NCBI GenBank assembly: GCA_019359075.1
Contig: JAHHIB010000063.1
Span: 1 to 52,987 of the forward strand
From: Kalymmatonema hyalinum WJT4-NPBG1
Lineage (GTDB): Bacteria > Cyanobacteriota > Cyanobacteriia > Cyanobacteriales > Nostocaceae
Length of the DNA: 52,987 nucleotides
Reading direction: 5' to 3'
Shown: positions 36,280-44,596 of the stretch, piece after piece
How positions within the stretch are numbered: the stretch's first letter is position 1
Layout of the letters: the number at the start of each line of letters is the position of its first letter
Made by a program: the position numbers and the translations under genes
Notes under the pieces: generated by a model
What the model was told of the DNA's origin: nothing
What the model saw: the letters and a program-made list of their open reading frames with translations, nothing else
Database searches by the model: none

Positions 36280-36516
36280 TTATTGTTGCGGAAAGTCAGG
36301 GGGTAGGACTATTTTTTTGATTTGGTTGAGCATATCAGCCATTCGCAAAATATGCGCTACATAATTGGGTCGCTTCTCAAAGTTCGCTCCCCAATTGCCT
36401 ATAGTCCTTGGACTCAGCCCAGTTGCTTCGGCGAGAGCGGCTATGCAGGCTTTTCTGTACCCCCGATCATCAGGGGACATATCAACCCATCTTTTACAGT
36501 ATTCCATCGGCTCCAA
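36280..36516 (-). CDS. Small HTH-like protein, paralog B
   Basis: The 78-residue frame begins at a TTG at 36516. Homology with paralog A (RIDALSEKPLEPMEYCKRW against QIDTLCQLPLEPMEYCRRW) extends about 10 codons upstream of that TTG without any ATG, so the start is uncertain or the gene is N-terminally damaged. The core is YRKACIAALAEATGLSPRTI then GNWGANFEKRPNYVAHILRM. It arose by duplication with its neighbour; both are followed by GACTAAATTATT at their stop codons. Confidence 0.6.
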   Translation of the reverse strand: MEPMEYCKRWVDMSPDDRGYRKACIAALAEATGLSPRTIGNWGANFEKRPNYVAHILRMADMLNQIKKIVLPPDFPQQ

Positions 36517-36965
36517 GGGCTTTTCACTGAGCGCGTCGATTCTATATTCAGCCCTTGGGGGAATGATGTCTATTACCCGGCGTGATTTGAGTAATGCACT
36601 TGCTCACGATTCGTGACTAATTTTAACAAATCTCATGACTGTCCATATGGTTGGGAAGTTATAGATATTTTTCTCTTAGGCTTTATTAGTAAATATACTT
36701 AGGCATAATATTAAAAATTATACTTTTATACGCCATAACTAAAAAAATATTCCCCTGTACAGTATTAACAGCAGGGGAAAACAGTTTGATTGATTAAATA
36801 TCGGATGGCTTTTGAGACTAATAAGTCAAAGTAAGACTTATTAGTCCTTTATAATCAGACGACACATAGCACTCCACAAGAACAAAAAACTGACATAAAG
36901 TTTACTAATTTACTTGACAAATTCTCTTGAAATGTTTCAATAGACCTGTCAGATAAATGTCTTAT
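36517..36965. other. Intergenic region within CAST cargo, AT-rich
   Basis: Apart from the upstream homology of paralog B (to about 36560), no coding sequence is seen. Palindromic words CACGATTCGTGACTAA at 36605 and a relative (GTCACGATTCACGACTAA, 36263) flank paralog B. AGTAAGACTTATTAGTC at 36828 forms a short hairpin with nearby sequence. Confidence 0.35.
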
Positions 36966-37145
36966 TTAAGACTTGACTTCTTCCTGGAATTTCTGAGATT
37001 GCTTGCCAAAAAATCTACCCCAAAACCCATCTTTGTTTTGTTTTTCATCTAGGTCTTTGTACACAAAAGTTTTGGCACTTCCGTCTTCAATTACTTCAAC
37101 CAACTTCCTTCTGTGCTTCGGAATGTTAGATAGCAGGTTAGACAT
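36966..37145 (-). CDS. 59-residue basic protein, translationally coupled
   Basis: The frame begins at an ATG that overlaps the 3' end of the upstream membrane-protein gene by 8 bp (its TAA lies inside ATGTCTAA), a typical coupling arrangement. The product starts MSNLLSNIPKHRRKLVEVIE, continues with DGSAKTFVYKDLD, and ends in an aromatic and charged stretch (FWGRFFGKQSQKFQEEVKS). No domain is recognised. Position and length suggest a small partner of the membrane protein. Confidence 0.6.
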   Translation of the reverse strand: MSNLLSNIPKHRRKLVEVIEDGSAKTFVYKDLDEKQNKDGFWGRFFGKQSQKFQEEVKS

Positions 37146-37980
37146 TGTTTTTCATTCTCCAAAGCAGTTTTATTGAGCCACTCCTTGCTATTATCCAGTC
37201 TAAAGCAATATCGTGTAATTCGTAATCCTGCATTTTTTGTAGATTTGATGAATTATCAGTATCTATAGCAAGTAAGCCAGCAACAGAACCCTCCTGAAAC
37301 GCTGCTGCTATTAAAACTCCCTTTATATTACGGTTTATTAAATTATTATTTTCTTGAGTTAATGGTATATAAGTACTAGGAAGTGGACTAGAATTTGATA
37401 CATCCACAAACTCCATGCTATGCTTCTTAGTTTTTAAAAACATATATCCTAAAACTCCTTCATACAGCCTAAATGATGCCAGCAATTCTCTCTCAGAAAT
37501 ATTTTTTGTTCGACAAACCATTTGAAGATTCCATGAACATATACTAGCCCTAACTGGAACAAAAATTGATAACCTTATATCATCGTTGATTTGAAATTTA
37601 TTTTTAATAGTTCGCTTTAAATATGTAAGCTCATGTTCTATAGTAGGAATAAGATGATTTTTAACAATATTAGATAACTCACTATCTTCTTTATTTTTAC
37701 TTCTAAAATCATAAATCCAAACAAGTATGTATGGAAGTGCAATTATAATAGTCGATATTATTGAGGCATTTACTGGATTTTTCAAAAAAAGCCATTCTTT
37801 AGGTATTGGGCTATCTTCACCAACAAAAAATGATGTGGTGTCGCCAAACCCTGTAATAACAAAAGCAAAAAGAGAAATAATAAATATAAGAATTTGCCCT
37901 AGTTTAAATTTGCGGCGTAAATAATCTAGTTCATACTCTAGATTTTTATTCATGCAACGCCGCTTAATAGTGACATTCAT
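37138..37980 (-). CDS. Two-helix membrane protein with a GAF-like cytoplasmic domain
   Basis: In this 280-residue protein residues 30-48 (GQILIFIISLFAFVITGF) and 74-94 (ASIISTIIIALPYILVWIYD) are transmembrane. Residues about 118-275 look GAF-like: RLSIFVPVRASICSWNLQMV, ELLASFRLYEGVLGYMF, GVLIAAAFQEGSVAGLLAID and YELHDIALDWIIARSGSI. AAGGTGA upstream supports the start at 37980; an alternative is the ATG at 37953. It lies 4 bp after the preceding gene and overlaps the following 59-residue gene. A membrane sensor is a reasonable guess; the ligand is unknown. Confidence 0.7.
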   Translation of the reverse strand: MNVTIKRRCMNKNLEYELDYLRRKFKLGQILIFIISLFAFVITGFGDTTSFFVGEDSPIPKEWLFLKNPVNASIISTIIIALPYILVWIYDFRSKNKEDSELSNIVKNHLIPTIEHELTYLKRTIKNKFQINDDIRLSIFVPVRASICSWNLQMVCRTKNISERELLASFRLYEGVLGYMFLKTKKHSMEFVDVSNSSPLPSTYIPLTQENNNLINRNIKGVLIAAAFQEGSVAGLLAIDTDNSSNLQKMQDYELHDIALDWIIARSGSIKLLWRMKNNV

Positions 37981-37984
37981 ATTA

Positions 37985-38248
37985 TTATTTCACCTTGAAG
38001 GGATGGTCGTAAATTCTATCAATTTGAAAAATGACCATGGTTTGGTTATTTTCCCAAGTCAGTTTGCGGATGATTACATCTGCGTAGGCAACCCAGTTAT
38101 CATCCGCTAGAAGAATTGGCACGTCTATAGGTATAATCCTGTACCCCTCTTTAGAGGCTTGATGCTTTGATCCTGGTTGTAGTTGTTCAGGATAGCCTTG
38201 AGATGGCTTGAGTTTCAGGATACTATTAACTTCACATGGCATACCCAT
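37985..38248 (-). CDS. Small conserved cyanobacterial protein (DUF2584-like)
   Basis: From the ATG at 38248 (MGMPCEVNSILKL) the product has 87 residues; AGGAAGAG lies upstream. An ATG at 38281 would add 11 residues but has no ribosome site. Conserved-looking segments are GYPEQLQPGSKHQASKEGYR, IIPIDVPILLADDNWVAYAD and IIRKLTWENNQTMVIFQID. I believe this is the protein annotated as DUF2584 in many cyanobacteria, where it is normally a chromosomal gene, so its presence in CAST cargo is curious. It is the first gene of the three-gene coupled set running down to 36966. Confidence 0.65.
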   Translation of the reverse strand: MGMPCEVNSILKLKPSQGYPEQLQPGSKHQASKEGYRIIPIDVPILLADDNWVAYADVIIRKLTWENNQTMVIFQIDRIYDHPFKVK

Positions 38249-38393
38249 GATTTTCGCTCTTCCTGTAAAAGTGGTATTCATTATTATGCAGTATGGCAGT
38301 AATTGTTGAGCGTTTATTATCAAGCAACTAAGAACATGAGGTCAGGTCAGCTTACTACTCAAATCCCGGCAATTTTAACTGCGTAGCCTCTAA

Positions 38394-38488
38394 CTATCAT
38401 GTGATAAATCCTCTAGAATTTCTGCCAAACGTCTACAACCAGGATATTTCGATTCTGGGAACAAGAATAGAGTGTAAGTATCCACGTC
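38394..38488 (-). pseudogene. N-terminal fragment of an IS transposase (IS4/IS701-like)
   Basis: The minus strand reads DVDTYTLFLFPESKYPGCRR then LAEILEDLSHDS and stops at TAG. The pattern YTxFLLxxPKYxxCxRLAEIxxxxSHDSVNRFL is the usual N-terminal part of a cyanobacterial IS4/IS701-type transposase, cut off right after HDS. It is a short relic. Confidence 0.5.
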
Positions 38489-38811
38489 GCATTTGGCTGT
38501 GGATGACTTGGTTATCGAACTGAAGTGTCCTAACCTAATAAATCAATAAAACACCATTTAGTATTATCGGTCTTTCATAGCCCTTAGTGAGTAGCGATCG
38601 CCCGACCGCAACTATGGTGTAGCCTGCGAAGTTTGTTTACCATCTGGCTGATTTTGCTTAATTTTTGGGGCTTAATTATAAACTATACTTATCATTCATC
38701 CAAGGCTTCAGCTTTTTACATTACTCCCAAAAACGGTATCCTACACTACTATTTTTTGGTGATTGCGCGGAGCGCAGTGCCAAAGGCAATCGCAAAACTT
38801 TTCGGTCTACT

Positions 38812-39006
38812 GACATTACCCAAAACTGGCGAGGACGACCCTTGGACAGTTTAATGGTGATTGTAAATTTAATTAGTCACACTACTACCCAGCAAGGTTT
38901 ACAAGTCCGTGCCTCCTTAGACCAAAATCAATATAAAGTCGGAATCAAAGTGTCAAACGACGATTTTAATGCAATTGCCATTACAAGGGATACTTTTCAT
39001 GGTGAT
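38812..39006 (+). pseudogene. C-terminal fragment of an ISAzo13-family transposase
   Basis: The frame reads ITQNWRGRPLDSLMVIVNLI, SHTTTQQGLQVRASLDQNQY and KVGIKVSNDDFNAIAITRDT FHGD, matching the well-known end of ISAzo13 transposases (WRGxPLxxxxxVVNLIxxTTTxxGLxVxAxLDxxxYxxGxKVSDxxxxxLxIxxxxFHGDWNYTI). The final WNYTI is replaced by frameshifted codons. Just upstream, GATTGCGCGGAGCGCAGTGC (38760) is a dispersed repeat that has cut the gene. Confidence 0.75.
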
Positions 39007-39353
39007 CAATTGCACTGCGGCGGCAAAATGCTTCAGCTATCTACAATCCACGTTCCATCTTCCGCCAGTGCATAAGTTGATTTCACTTACACCTATATAA
39101 GAAGGAGGGCTTATGTCCTCGCTAGTTCAAAACCCCGACTTTGTTGAGGTGATTTATGTAGAGATGCACATAGCTAATACTACACAATCAAAATTTTGTC
39201 AATGCGTAAGTTCTATATTAGTCATTCTCAAGAAACCCGGTTTTTTACCCTGGTGCAAGATATGAGCCTCTTACTATCGCGCTGGGGGCGATCGCAACGA
39301 ATGAAGCACATTTTTCCTCAATTTCTGAAAGCTTTGCTATATAAGGGTTCTAA

Positions 39354-39500
39354 AATCTGTATCTCAAGGGTCATCCCATATCCAATTGGACTAACCTCAC
39401 TGGGGCTGACCTCAGTTGGGCTGATTTCAGAGGGACTGACCGATTAAGTTCAATAAATTGCGATGCAATTTTTCAACTCCTTAGCCCAAGAGATATATAG
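39354..39500 (+). pseudogene. Pentapeptide-repeat protein fragment
   Basis: Between in-frame stops the plus strand reads NLYLKGHPISNWTNLTGADL then SWADFRGTDRLSS. The A(D/N)LxG-type five-residue rhythm (NLTGA DLSWA DFRGT) is a pentapeptide repeat. No start codon or flanking repeats remain, so it is a relic of a common cyanobacterial gene. Confidence 0.45.
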
Positions 39501-39585
39501 TAACCACACCATTTACTCAATTTCAAGCGGTATGGAGGAATGAAAACATTCTTGTCTGTATGTTTATAGAATTTGGAAGATAAAC

Positions 39586-41121
39586 ATGAATCAGATCGAT
39601 CCATTGTATAGATTCTATACCTTTCCTCAACTAGAACCGAAAGAACCTGGCTGGAATATTAAGTGGATACCAGATTCTAAGTTACGCCAGAATATTAACA
39701 ACATCAAACGGTTAAAGCCTCAATTGACTAAAGAAGAAGATTTTGCATGGTATTTTTTATACTCTTACTTCGACGAGTCAGAAAATGCAGAATCTGAAAT
39801 TCATACAAAGGCTTTTTTAGCAAGCTTTAGTGTTGATATTGTTAGAGATTTTGAGAAGATACTGAAACGTGATTACCGAAATGATTCTGATATTTTAAGT
39901 ATTCTTCAAGATGCTGTTCAAAACGCTTGTAAATACGCCTCAAATCCAAAAATTTTCTTTCGAGGCTTTAGGAGGGAGAGAAACGAGTCTTCTTATGACT
40001 TACTCAAGGCATACATTAAAAAAAGAATGTATGGTTTAGTTAAAGATGAGCTAATTAAAGAAAAACAAGTGAGCCAAACAAGCAATCGTACAGATTTGGG
40101 CTTAGCTGGTAAATCATCTCAAAAACTGGTGAAAGATGCTTTAGAAGCTCAAGGTATAACAAAAGAGCAAGTCGTAAAATATATTGGAATATGGAACACA
40201 TTTCAGGAAGTCAGAAAAACAAGAGAAACAAGTAAAACTGATATAAGTTCACTGACAGAGGAACAGTTTGAGGAAATTGCACGGCGCTACAGTAAGTTAA
40301 ACTCTGTACAAGTTGATGGAACAATAATTAGAAGATATCTGGAAGATATTGGTAGAGCAGTCCGCGATTATCAAAATCCTAAAACTGATTCTTTGGATAT
40401 TCGCAACAATTCAGAAGATAGTACGAGTCTACCTCTTGTTGAACACATTCCAGATACATCTTTGGTTGAAAGTTGGGATGGATTCCCAAGGGAAGAAGAT
40501 AAAGAAAAGCTGAGAACCTTTTTAGAGAACCAAATACAAGAACTAGATATAGAGGCTCAGAGTCTTTTGTTACTTAGACATGGCTTCCAACTGGTACAAA
40601 AACAGATAGCTGGAGAAATTAACAAGGATACAGCTACTGTTAGCCGTCGCTACAAAGCTCTCATAACTGAATTAATACAGAAAATGAGGGAGTGGAAAAA
40701 TCAACATGGGAATATGAATGGAGAAGAGTCTGAACAAGACTTGACTTCAGAGGAGTTGAAAGAAATTAAATCCGATATAATCACTTTTCTTGATGACTAC
40801 TCTTTTCATAGATTTTTTGACCTTTTTCAGCAATCTTTCAACAATCTGTCAGTAGATAATCAAAGTATTTTGGACTCCTATTACCGCAGTTATTTTAATC
40901 AAACTTACTGTGAATACAATAAGATTGATTGTAATTCTAATGGAGTTCATTCAAATAAAGTTCTTCTCTCTGAAGCTTGGAAATTATTACAAGCAGGAAT
41001 AGCACAACAAATCCATAACCACTATTCATTCAATTTGAAATCAGATGGAGCGGCTTGGTTACAGCTTGAAAACATGGAGTTTACTAACCAATTTATGGCA
41101 CATATAGAGAATCAACAGTAA
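39586..41121 (+). CDS. Sigma-70 region 4-like HTH protein, first gene of a sigma-like/DUF1822/CHAT operon
   Basis: This 511-residue protein is preceded by TGGAAG at a good distance. The middle part holds helical segments resembling a diverged sigma region 2 (SSYDLLKAYIKKRMYGLVKD). Residues 325-375 form a region 4-like HTH (QELDIEAQSLLLLRHGFQ, KQIAGEINKDTATVSRRYKA). The C-terminal 130 residues have no known domain. In cyanobacteria such proteins commonly precede DUF1822 and CHAT genes, as here; the DUF1822 gene starts 33 bp downstream. Whether it is a true sigma factor or a structural adaptor is not known. Confidence 0.75.
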   Translation: MNQIDPLYRFYTFPQLEPKEPGWNIKWIPDSKLRQNINNIKRLKPQLTKEEDFAWYFLYSYFDESENAESEIHTKAFLASFSVDIVRDFEKILKRDYRNDSDILSILQDAVQNACKYASNPKIFFRGFRRERNESSYDLLKAYIKKRMYGLVKDELIKEKQVSQTSNRTDLGLAGKSSQKLVKDALEAQGITKEQVVKYIGIWNTFQEVRKTRETSKTDISSLTEEQFEEIARRYSKLNSVQVDGTIIRRYLEDIGRAVRDYQNPKTDSLDIRNNSEDSTSLPLVEHIPDTSLVESWDGFPREEDKEKLRTFLENQIQELDIEAQSLLLLRHGFQLVQKQIAGEINKDTATVSRRYKALITELIQKMREWKNQHGNMNGEESEQDLTSEELKEIKSDIITFLDDYSFHRFFDLFQQSFNNLSVDNQSILDSYYRSYFNQTYCEYNKIDCNSNGVHSNKVLLSEAWKLLQAGIAQQIHNHYSFNLKSDGAAWLQLENMEFTNQFMAHIENQQ

Positions 41122-41153
41122 TTTGATAATACTTGAATAAATGGAGAACATGA

Positions 41154-42371
41154 ATGAAACTGAATTTGCAAGAGCTAAGAAGACTTTATCCCGAGGAAAT
41201 TTGGCAGGAGTTTTCAGAAAAAGACTTGAAACAAAGAGAATCAACTATCCGGCGTTATTCCAATCAAACTGCTCAAAATAATGCAGATTTAAACTGCTGG
41301 TGTCTCAATACTTTTAGAGCTTGGGTGAAGGAAAACCTTGGCGATTCGATAACAGTGTTACCCAGTGAAGCTGATTTACCAACTATTTGGGATGTTGTCA
41401 ATGGTACAGCCATTACTATTGGTAAAACCCGACTTGTTCTAATTCCTGATGAAGCAACAGATACAGAGACATTGACAGTACCGCAAGAATGGGTTGATAT
41501 CCCTGACTGGGTGGCAGACTATTACTTAGCGATACAAGTTAACATTGATGCAGGCTGGATGTGTGTTTGGGGATTTACCAGCCACCGTACTCTGAAGGAT
41601 AAAGGCAACTACGATCCAATTTACCGCACATATTCTCTGGAACGAGACCATGTGATTACAGATTTAGACGTGCTGTGGCTAGCACACGAAATGGGTTTGG
41701 AGGAAAAAGCGAAGGTAGATCCATTGAAATTCTTGTCTCAGTCTAGTGCAAAAGATTTGTTAGTGAGATTGAGTAAACCATCTCCTTACTCTCCTCGTCT
41801 TGATGTGAGCTTTCAAGAATGGGGTGCGCTGTTGGCTAGCAATGAGTGGCGGAATCGTTTATATGAGATGCGAAAAGAAAACGCATCTGGTAACTTGAAG
41901 CAATTCATAGCACAAAATTATGCATTAGTAAAGAACGGATGGGAAGATATTCAAGCTTTTTTCAGTCCAGAAAAAACGCAAATGCAATTAGATTACAGCT
42001 TAAGAAATATTACTGAAGTCAGTAATAGTAGTCTTCATTGGCAAGGTAAATTTATTTACCTAAAGAAGGAATTCAAAGAAATAACGGTATTGCTGAAAGT
42101 TGCTTTTATAAAAGAAGCAGATGGCAGGGTTGGAGTAAAAGTTCAAATACATCCAGGGTCAGAAGAAACATACTTACCTGCAAATCTTAGACTGGCTTTG
42201 CTATTCAACTCAGAAGTACTAAAAAGTGTAACTTCTGGAAAATCGTCTCTTTATATTGAACTCTCCTACTTTAAATGTCAGTTGGGAACTCAATTCTGTA
42301 TTGAAATTGCGCTGGAAACCTCTAGTCACGTAGAAGAATTTTGTATTTCTTTGGAGAGCAATCATGATTAA
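41154..42371 (+). CDS. DUF1822 family protein
   Basis: This 405-residue protein starts after GGAG. It has the usual DUF1822 beginning (LYPEEIWQEFSEKDLKQRES, NADLNCWCLNTFRAWVKENL) and blocks IWDVVNGTAITIGKTRLVLI, ADYYLAIQVNIDAGWMCVWG, FTSHRTLKDKGNYDPIYRTY and DHVITDLDVLWLAHEMGL. Function is unknown; the family is almost confined to cyanobacteria and travels with sigma-like and CHAT genes. Its 3' end overlaps the CHAT gene by 8 bp, implying translational coupling. Confidence 0.82.
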   Translation: MKLNLQELRRLYPEEIWQEFSEKDLKQRESTIRRYSNQTAQNNADLNCWCLNTFRAWVKENLGDSITVLPSEADLPTIWDVVNGTAITIGKTRLVLIPDEATDTETLTVPQEWVDIPDWVADYYLAIQVNIDAGWMCVWGFTSHRTLKDKGNYDPIYRTYSLERDHVITDLDVLWLAHEMGLEEKAKVDPLKFLSQSSAKDLLVRLSKPSPYSPRLDVSFQEWGALLASNEWRNRLYEMRKENASGNLKQFIAQNYALVKNGWEDIQAFFSPEKTQMQLDYSLRNITEVSNSSLHWQGKFIYLKKEFKEITVLLKVAFIKEADGRVGVKVQIHPGSEETYLPANLRLALLFNSEVLKSVTSGKSSLYIELSYFKCQLGTQFCIEIALETSSHVEEFCISLESNHD

Positions 42372-43620
42372 ACGAATTGAAATTTATTTAAGAAGAGATG
42401 AAAAGGATGGATTTCACGTAAAAATTAAACTACAGACACCATCAAGTAAATTAGATCTAGAGGGTTTTTCCCTACCATTTAATAAAACTCTTGTCGATGA
42501 TTATGAAGATTGGCAAAAATCGCATCTAGAATTTTATTCAAACAGAAAAGTTAATAGTAATATACCAATTGAATTTGAGTTTAATTGTGATAGTGTGCAA
42601 AATGTAAACTCTAAATATAGTAATTTAAAAAGATCCATAAATGATTGGCTAAATACTAAAGAATTTAGCGATAGAGAAAAGCAACTTCGCACAGAATTAA
42701 GTAAACAAGACAAAATTCTGGTGATAATTTCAACAGAAGATGAGTTTGCATGGAAGTTACCGTGGCATTTATGGAATTTCTTTGATGCCTATATAAAGGC
42801 ATGGGTAGTCTTGAGTCATTCTGAATCTAGAAACGATAATTTAAACAAGAATCATTTTTTAGTTCCAAAAGTCCTTGCAATTTTTGATCAGTTTGATAAG
42901 AAAGATAAGAGTGAGTGGAATGATTGGTTAGAAATGTCAAAAAACAATATCATTGACTTTGATTATTTAATAGGGGAGCAAATTGAAAATGAAAAGGTGT
43001 TAAAAACAATTTCACAAAAACTGAATGAAAAAGATTGGAATATTCTTTTCTTTGCTGGTCATAGTTATATCGACGCAAATAATGGGGAATCAAGATTTTG
43101 TATAAAATATAACAGCCAGAGATCAAAATGTGACGTATCCCTAACTATTGAAGAATTAGACAATGTTTTGAAGACTGCTTTCAATCGAGGGCTACGATTA
43201 GCGATTTTCAACTCTTGCAGTGGGTTAGGATTAGCACGAGGGTTACTTAAATTAAATCTGCCGAACGTAATTGTTATGCGTGAGGATGTACCTAGTATAG
43301 TGGCAGAGAAATTTCTCAAATATTTTTTGGAAGAGTTTATGGCGAACAAAGGTACACCCGCCTTTTTGGCAGTACGAAAAGCAATAGAAAATTTGCAAAT
43401 GGAACAACATCAATTTCCTAGTGCAAGTTTTTTACCAGTGATGTGTTTTAATCCGGCTACAGAGCCATTAGTTATTCCTCCTGACCCACCAGAGCTGAAT
43501 AGCACTAAGAGAAAGACAAAAAAACTATTATCTATAAGGCTTTTGGGTGTGGGGTGTGGGGTATTAGGTGTAGTGAGGAAGAAGTCTATTGGTGTTCACA
43601 CTTATTTTTATTTTTCTTAA
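42364..43620 (+). CDS. CHAT-domain caspase-like protease
   Basis: In this 418-residue protein the CHAT domain occupies about residues 115-375. The catalytic dyad is intact: His233 in WNILFFAGHSYID and Cys285 in RLAIFNSCSGLGLARGLL. Other blocks are VIISTEDEFAWKLPWHLWNF, LPNVIVMREDVPSIVAEKFL and GTPAFLAVRKAIENLQ. The last 35 residues (after RKTKKLLSIRL) are encoded by a TGTGGGGTGTGGGG-type repeat, so the original C-terminus, often a membrane/CHASE2 region in relatives, appears replaced or lost. CHAT proteases act in prokaryotic conflict systems by cleaving specific proteins after a trigger. The two upstream genes presumably sense or regulate. Confidence 0.85.
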   Translation: MIKRIEIYLRRDEKDGFHVKIKLQTPSSKLDLEGFSLPFNKTLVDDYEDWQKSHLEFYSNRKVNSNIPIEFEFNCDSVQNVNSKYSNLKRSINDWLNTKEFSDREKQLRTELSKQDKILVIISTEDEFAWKLPWHLWNFFDAYIKAWVVLSHSESRNDNLNKNHFLVPKVLAIFDQFDKKDKSEWNDWLEMSKNNIIDFDYLIGEQIENEKVLKTISQKLNEKDWNILFFAGHSYIDANNGESRFCIKYNSQRSKCDVSLTIEELDNVLKTAFNRGLRLAIFNSCSGLGLARGLLKLNLPNVIVMREDVPSIVAEKFLKYFLEEFMANKGTPAFLAVRKAIENLQMEQHQFPSASFLPVMCFNPATEPLVIPPDPPELNSTKRKTKKLLSIRLLGVGCGVLGVVRKKSIGVHTYFYFS

Positions 43621-43854
43621 TGTTTCCTTACACCCTACACCCAATTCCTTATACCTAGTCCTGGCAAGCATTTCGGTTTATCTTAGTGCCGTTCGACCTA
43701 GAGTTGAAACCCAAGCCAAGGCAACATTCCCTTCTCTGTTTGCTTCTCAAGTGGATCTTCCCAGGCTTGGTATCAGATGAAGAGCGGTACTAAACCTTTG
43801 CAAATTTTTTAGCAACCACCCCAATTAATAAGTAGAGATGTGGAGAAACCACTT
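43621..43854. other. Junction region after the CHAT gene, repeat insertion and coding-like relic
   Basis: CTTACACCCTACACCC at 43627-43642 is the inverted counterpart of GGTGTGGGGTGTGGGG at about 43545-43562, making a stem that spans the end of the CHAT gene. Beyond it, to 43780, the frame LASISVYLSAVRPRVETQAK is open but unrecognised and may be the displaced tail of the CHAT protein. The start region of the next gene follows. Confidence 0.4.
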
Positions 43855-44077
43855 ATGAATGAAGAACACAACACATTTGAAGACAAAGACAAAGACTCGT
43901 CAGAAAAGTCGCCAAAGCAACCGCCAAAAGTGCCAGAAGTGCTGCAGCATATTCAGTCTCTGGAGAAACCACTTATGAATGAAGAACACAACACATTTGA
44001 AGACAAGGACAAAGACTTGTCAGAAAAGTTGCCAAAGCAACTGCCAAAATTACTACAGCAGATTCAGTCTCATCTAT
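43841..44077 (+). repeat. Coding tandem duplication, 120-bp period
   Basis: TGGAGAAACCACTTATGAAT recurs exactly at 43841 and 43961. The following sequence to about 43955 and 44066 stays similar with scattered changes and a 9-bp length difference. It duplicates the ribosome-binding site and start region as well as about 37 codons, so a second in-frame start (43975) with its own GGAG exists. Confidence 0.85.
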
Positions 44078-44592
44078 CCCAGATGCCAGAATCAGTCAAA
44101 AACCTGACAAATACGATCTGGGAAGAACTAACATCTACACAAGAGGTTGACCTTCAACAAAAACAGCAGGTTTATCACAATATTGCTCAATTTTTGCAAG
44201 AAAGGCTCCAAGTAGAGTTTCAAAAAGTAGAATTTCAAACCTACTTGCAAACAACTTACATATTATGTAACGAATCCGATCCACAACTGGTAGGCGAACA
44301 GCCACTAAGCGAGGTAGCTCAAAAACTGGCAACCGAAGTAAAAGATCTCATCCTCACTATCAAAGTGCATTACTTGAAACACCAAGAAGTTCCAACTTCT
44401 GACACAGGCGTAAACAGTAAGTACTTGCGTCAAACCGAAATTTTTTACATAGATCGCAATAACCCAAAACCCAACGTTTTTCGAGTTGATGAACAAATGG
44501 AATGGGACAACTTACCGGGTGATGTACGAGAAAGCTTTATCAAGGAAAATTTAGCTCGGATCAGCTTTAAACTTTATCCCCAAGGAGACTAA
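43855..44592 (+). CDS. Cassette protein A: acidic N-terminal repeat and C-terminal LPxDVR motif
   Basis: The ATG at 43855 (MNEEHNTFEDKDKD), preceded by GGAG, gives 245 residues; GTG at 43840 would add five, and ATG at 43975 with the same ribosome site would give a shorter form. Residues 1-75 are two copies of NEEHNTFEDKDKDxSEK. Residues 75-180 are helical (QKQQVYHNIAQFLQERLQVE). Near the C-terminus is MEWDNLPGDVRESF. I recognise no domain. It heads a seven-gene plus-strand cassette; the next gene starts 4 bp later. Confidence 0.7.
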   Translation: MNEEHNTFEDKDKDSSEKSPKQPPKVPEVLQHIQSLEKPLMNEEHNTFEDKDKDLSEKLPKQLPKLLQQIQSHLSQMPESVKNLTNTIWEELTSTQEVDLQQKQQVYHNIAQFLQERLQVEFQKVEFQTYLQTTYILCNESDPQLVGEQPLSEVAQKLATEVKDLILTIKVHYLKHQEVPTSDTGVNSKYLRQTEIFYIDRNNPKPNVFRVDEQMEWDNLPGDVRESFIKENLARISFKLYPQGD

Positions 44593-44596
44593 CATT

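Noticed and set aside
39196-39447. Open frame ending in SLGLTSVGLISEGLTD
   Set aside because: The repeat rhythm makes sense only in another plus-strand frame as pentapeptide repeats (LTGADLSWADFRG).
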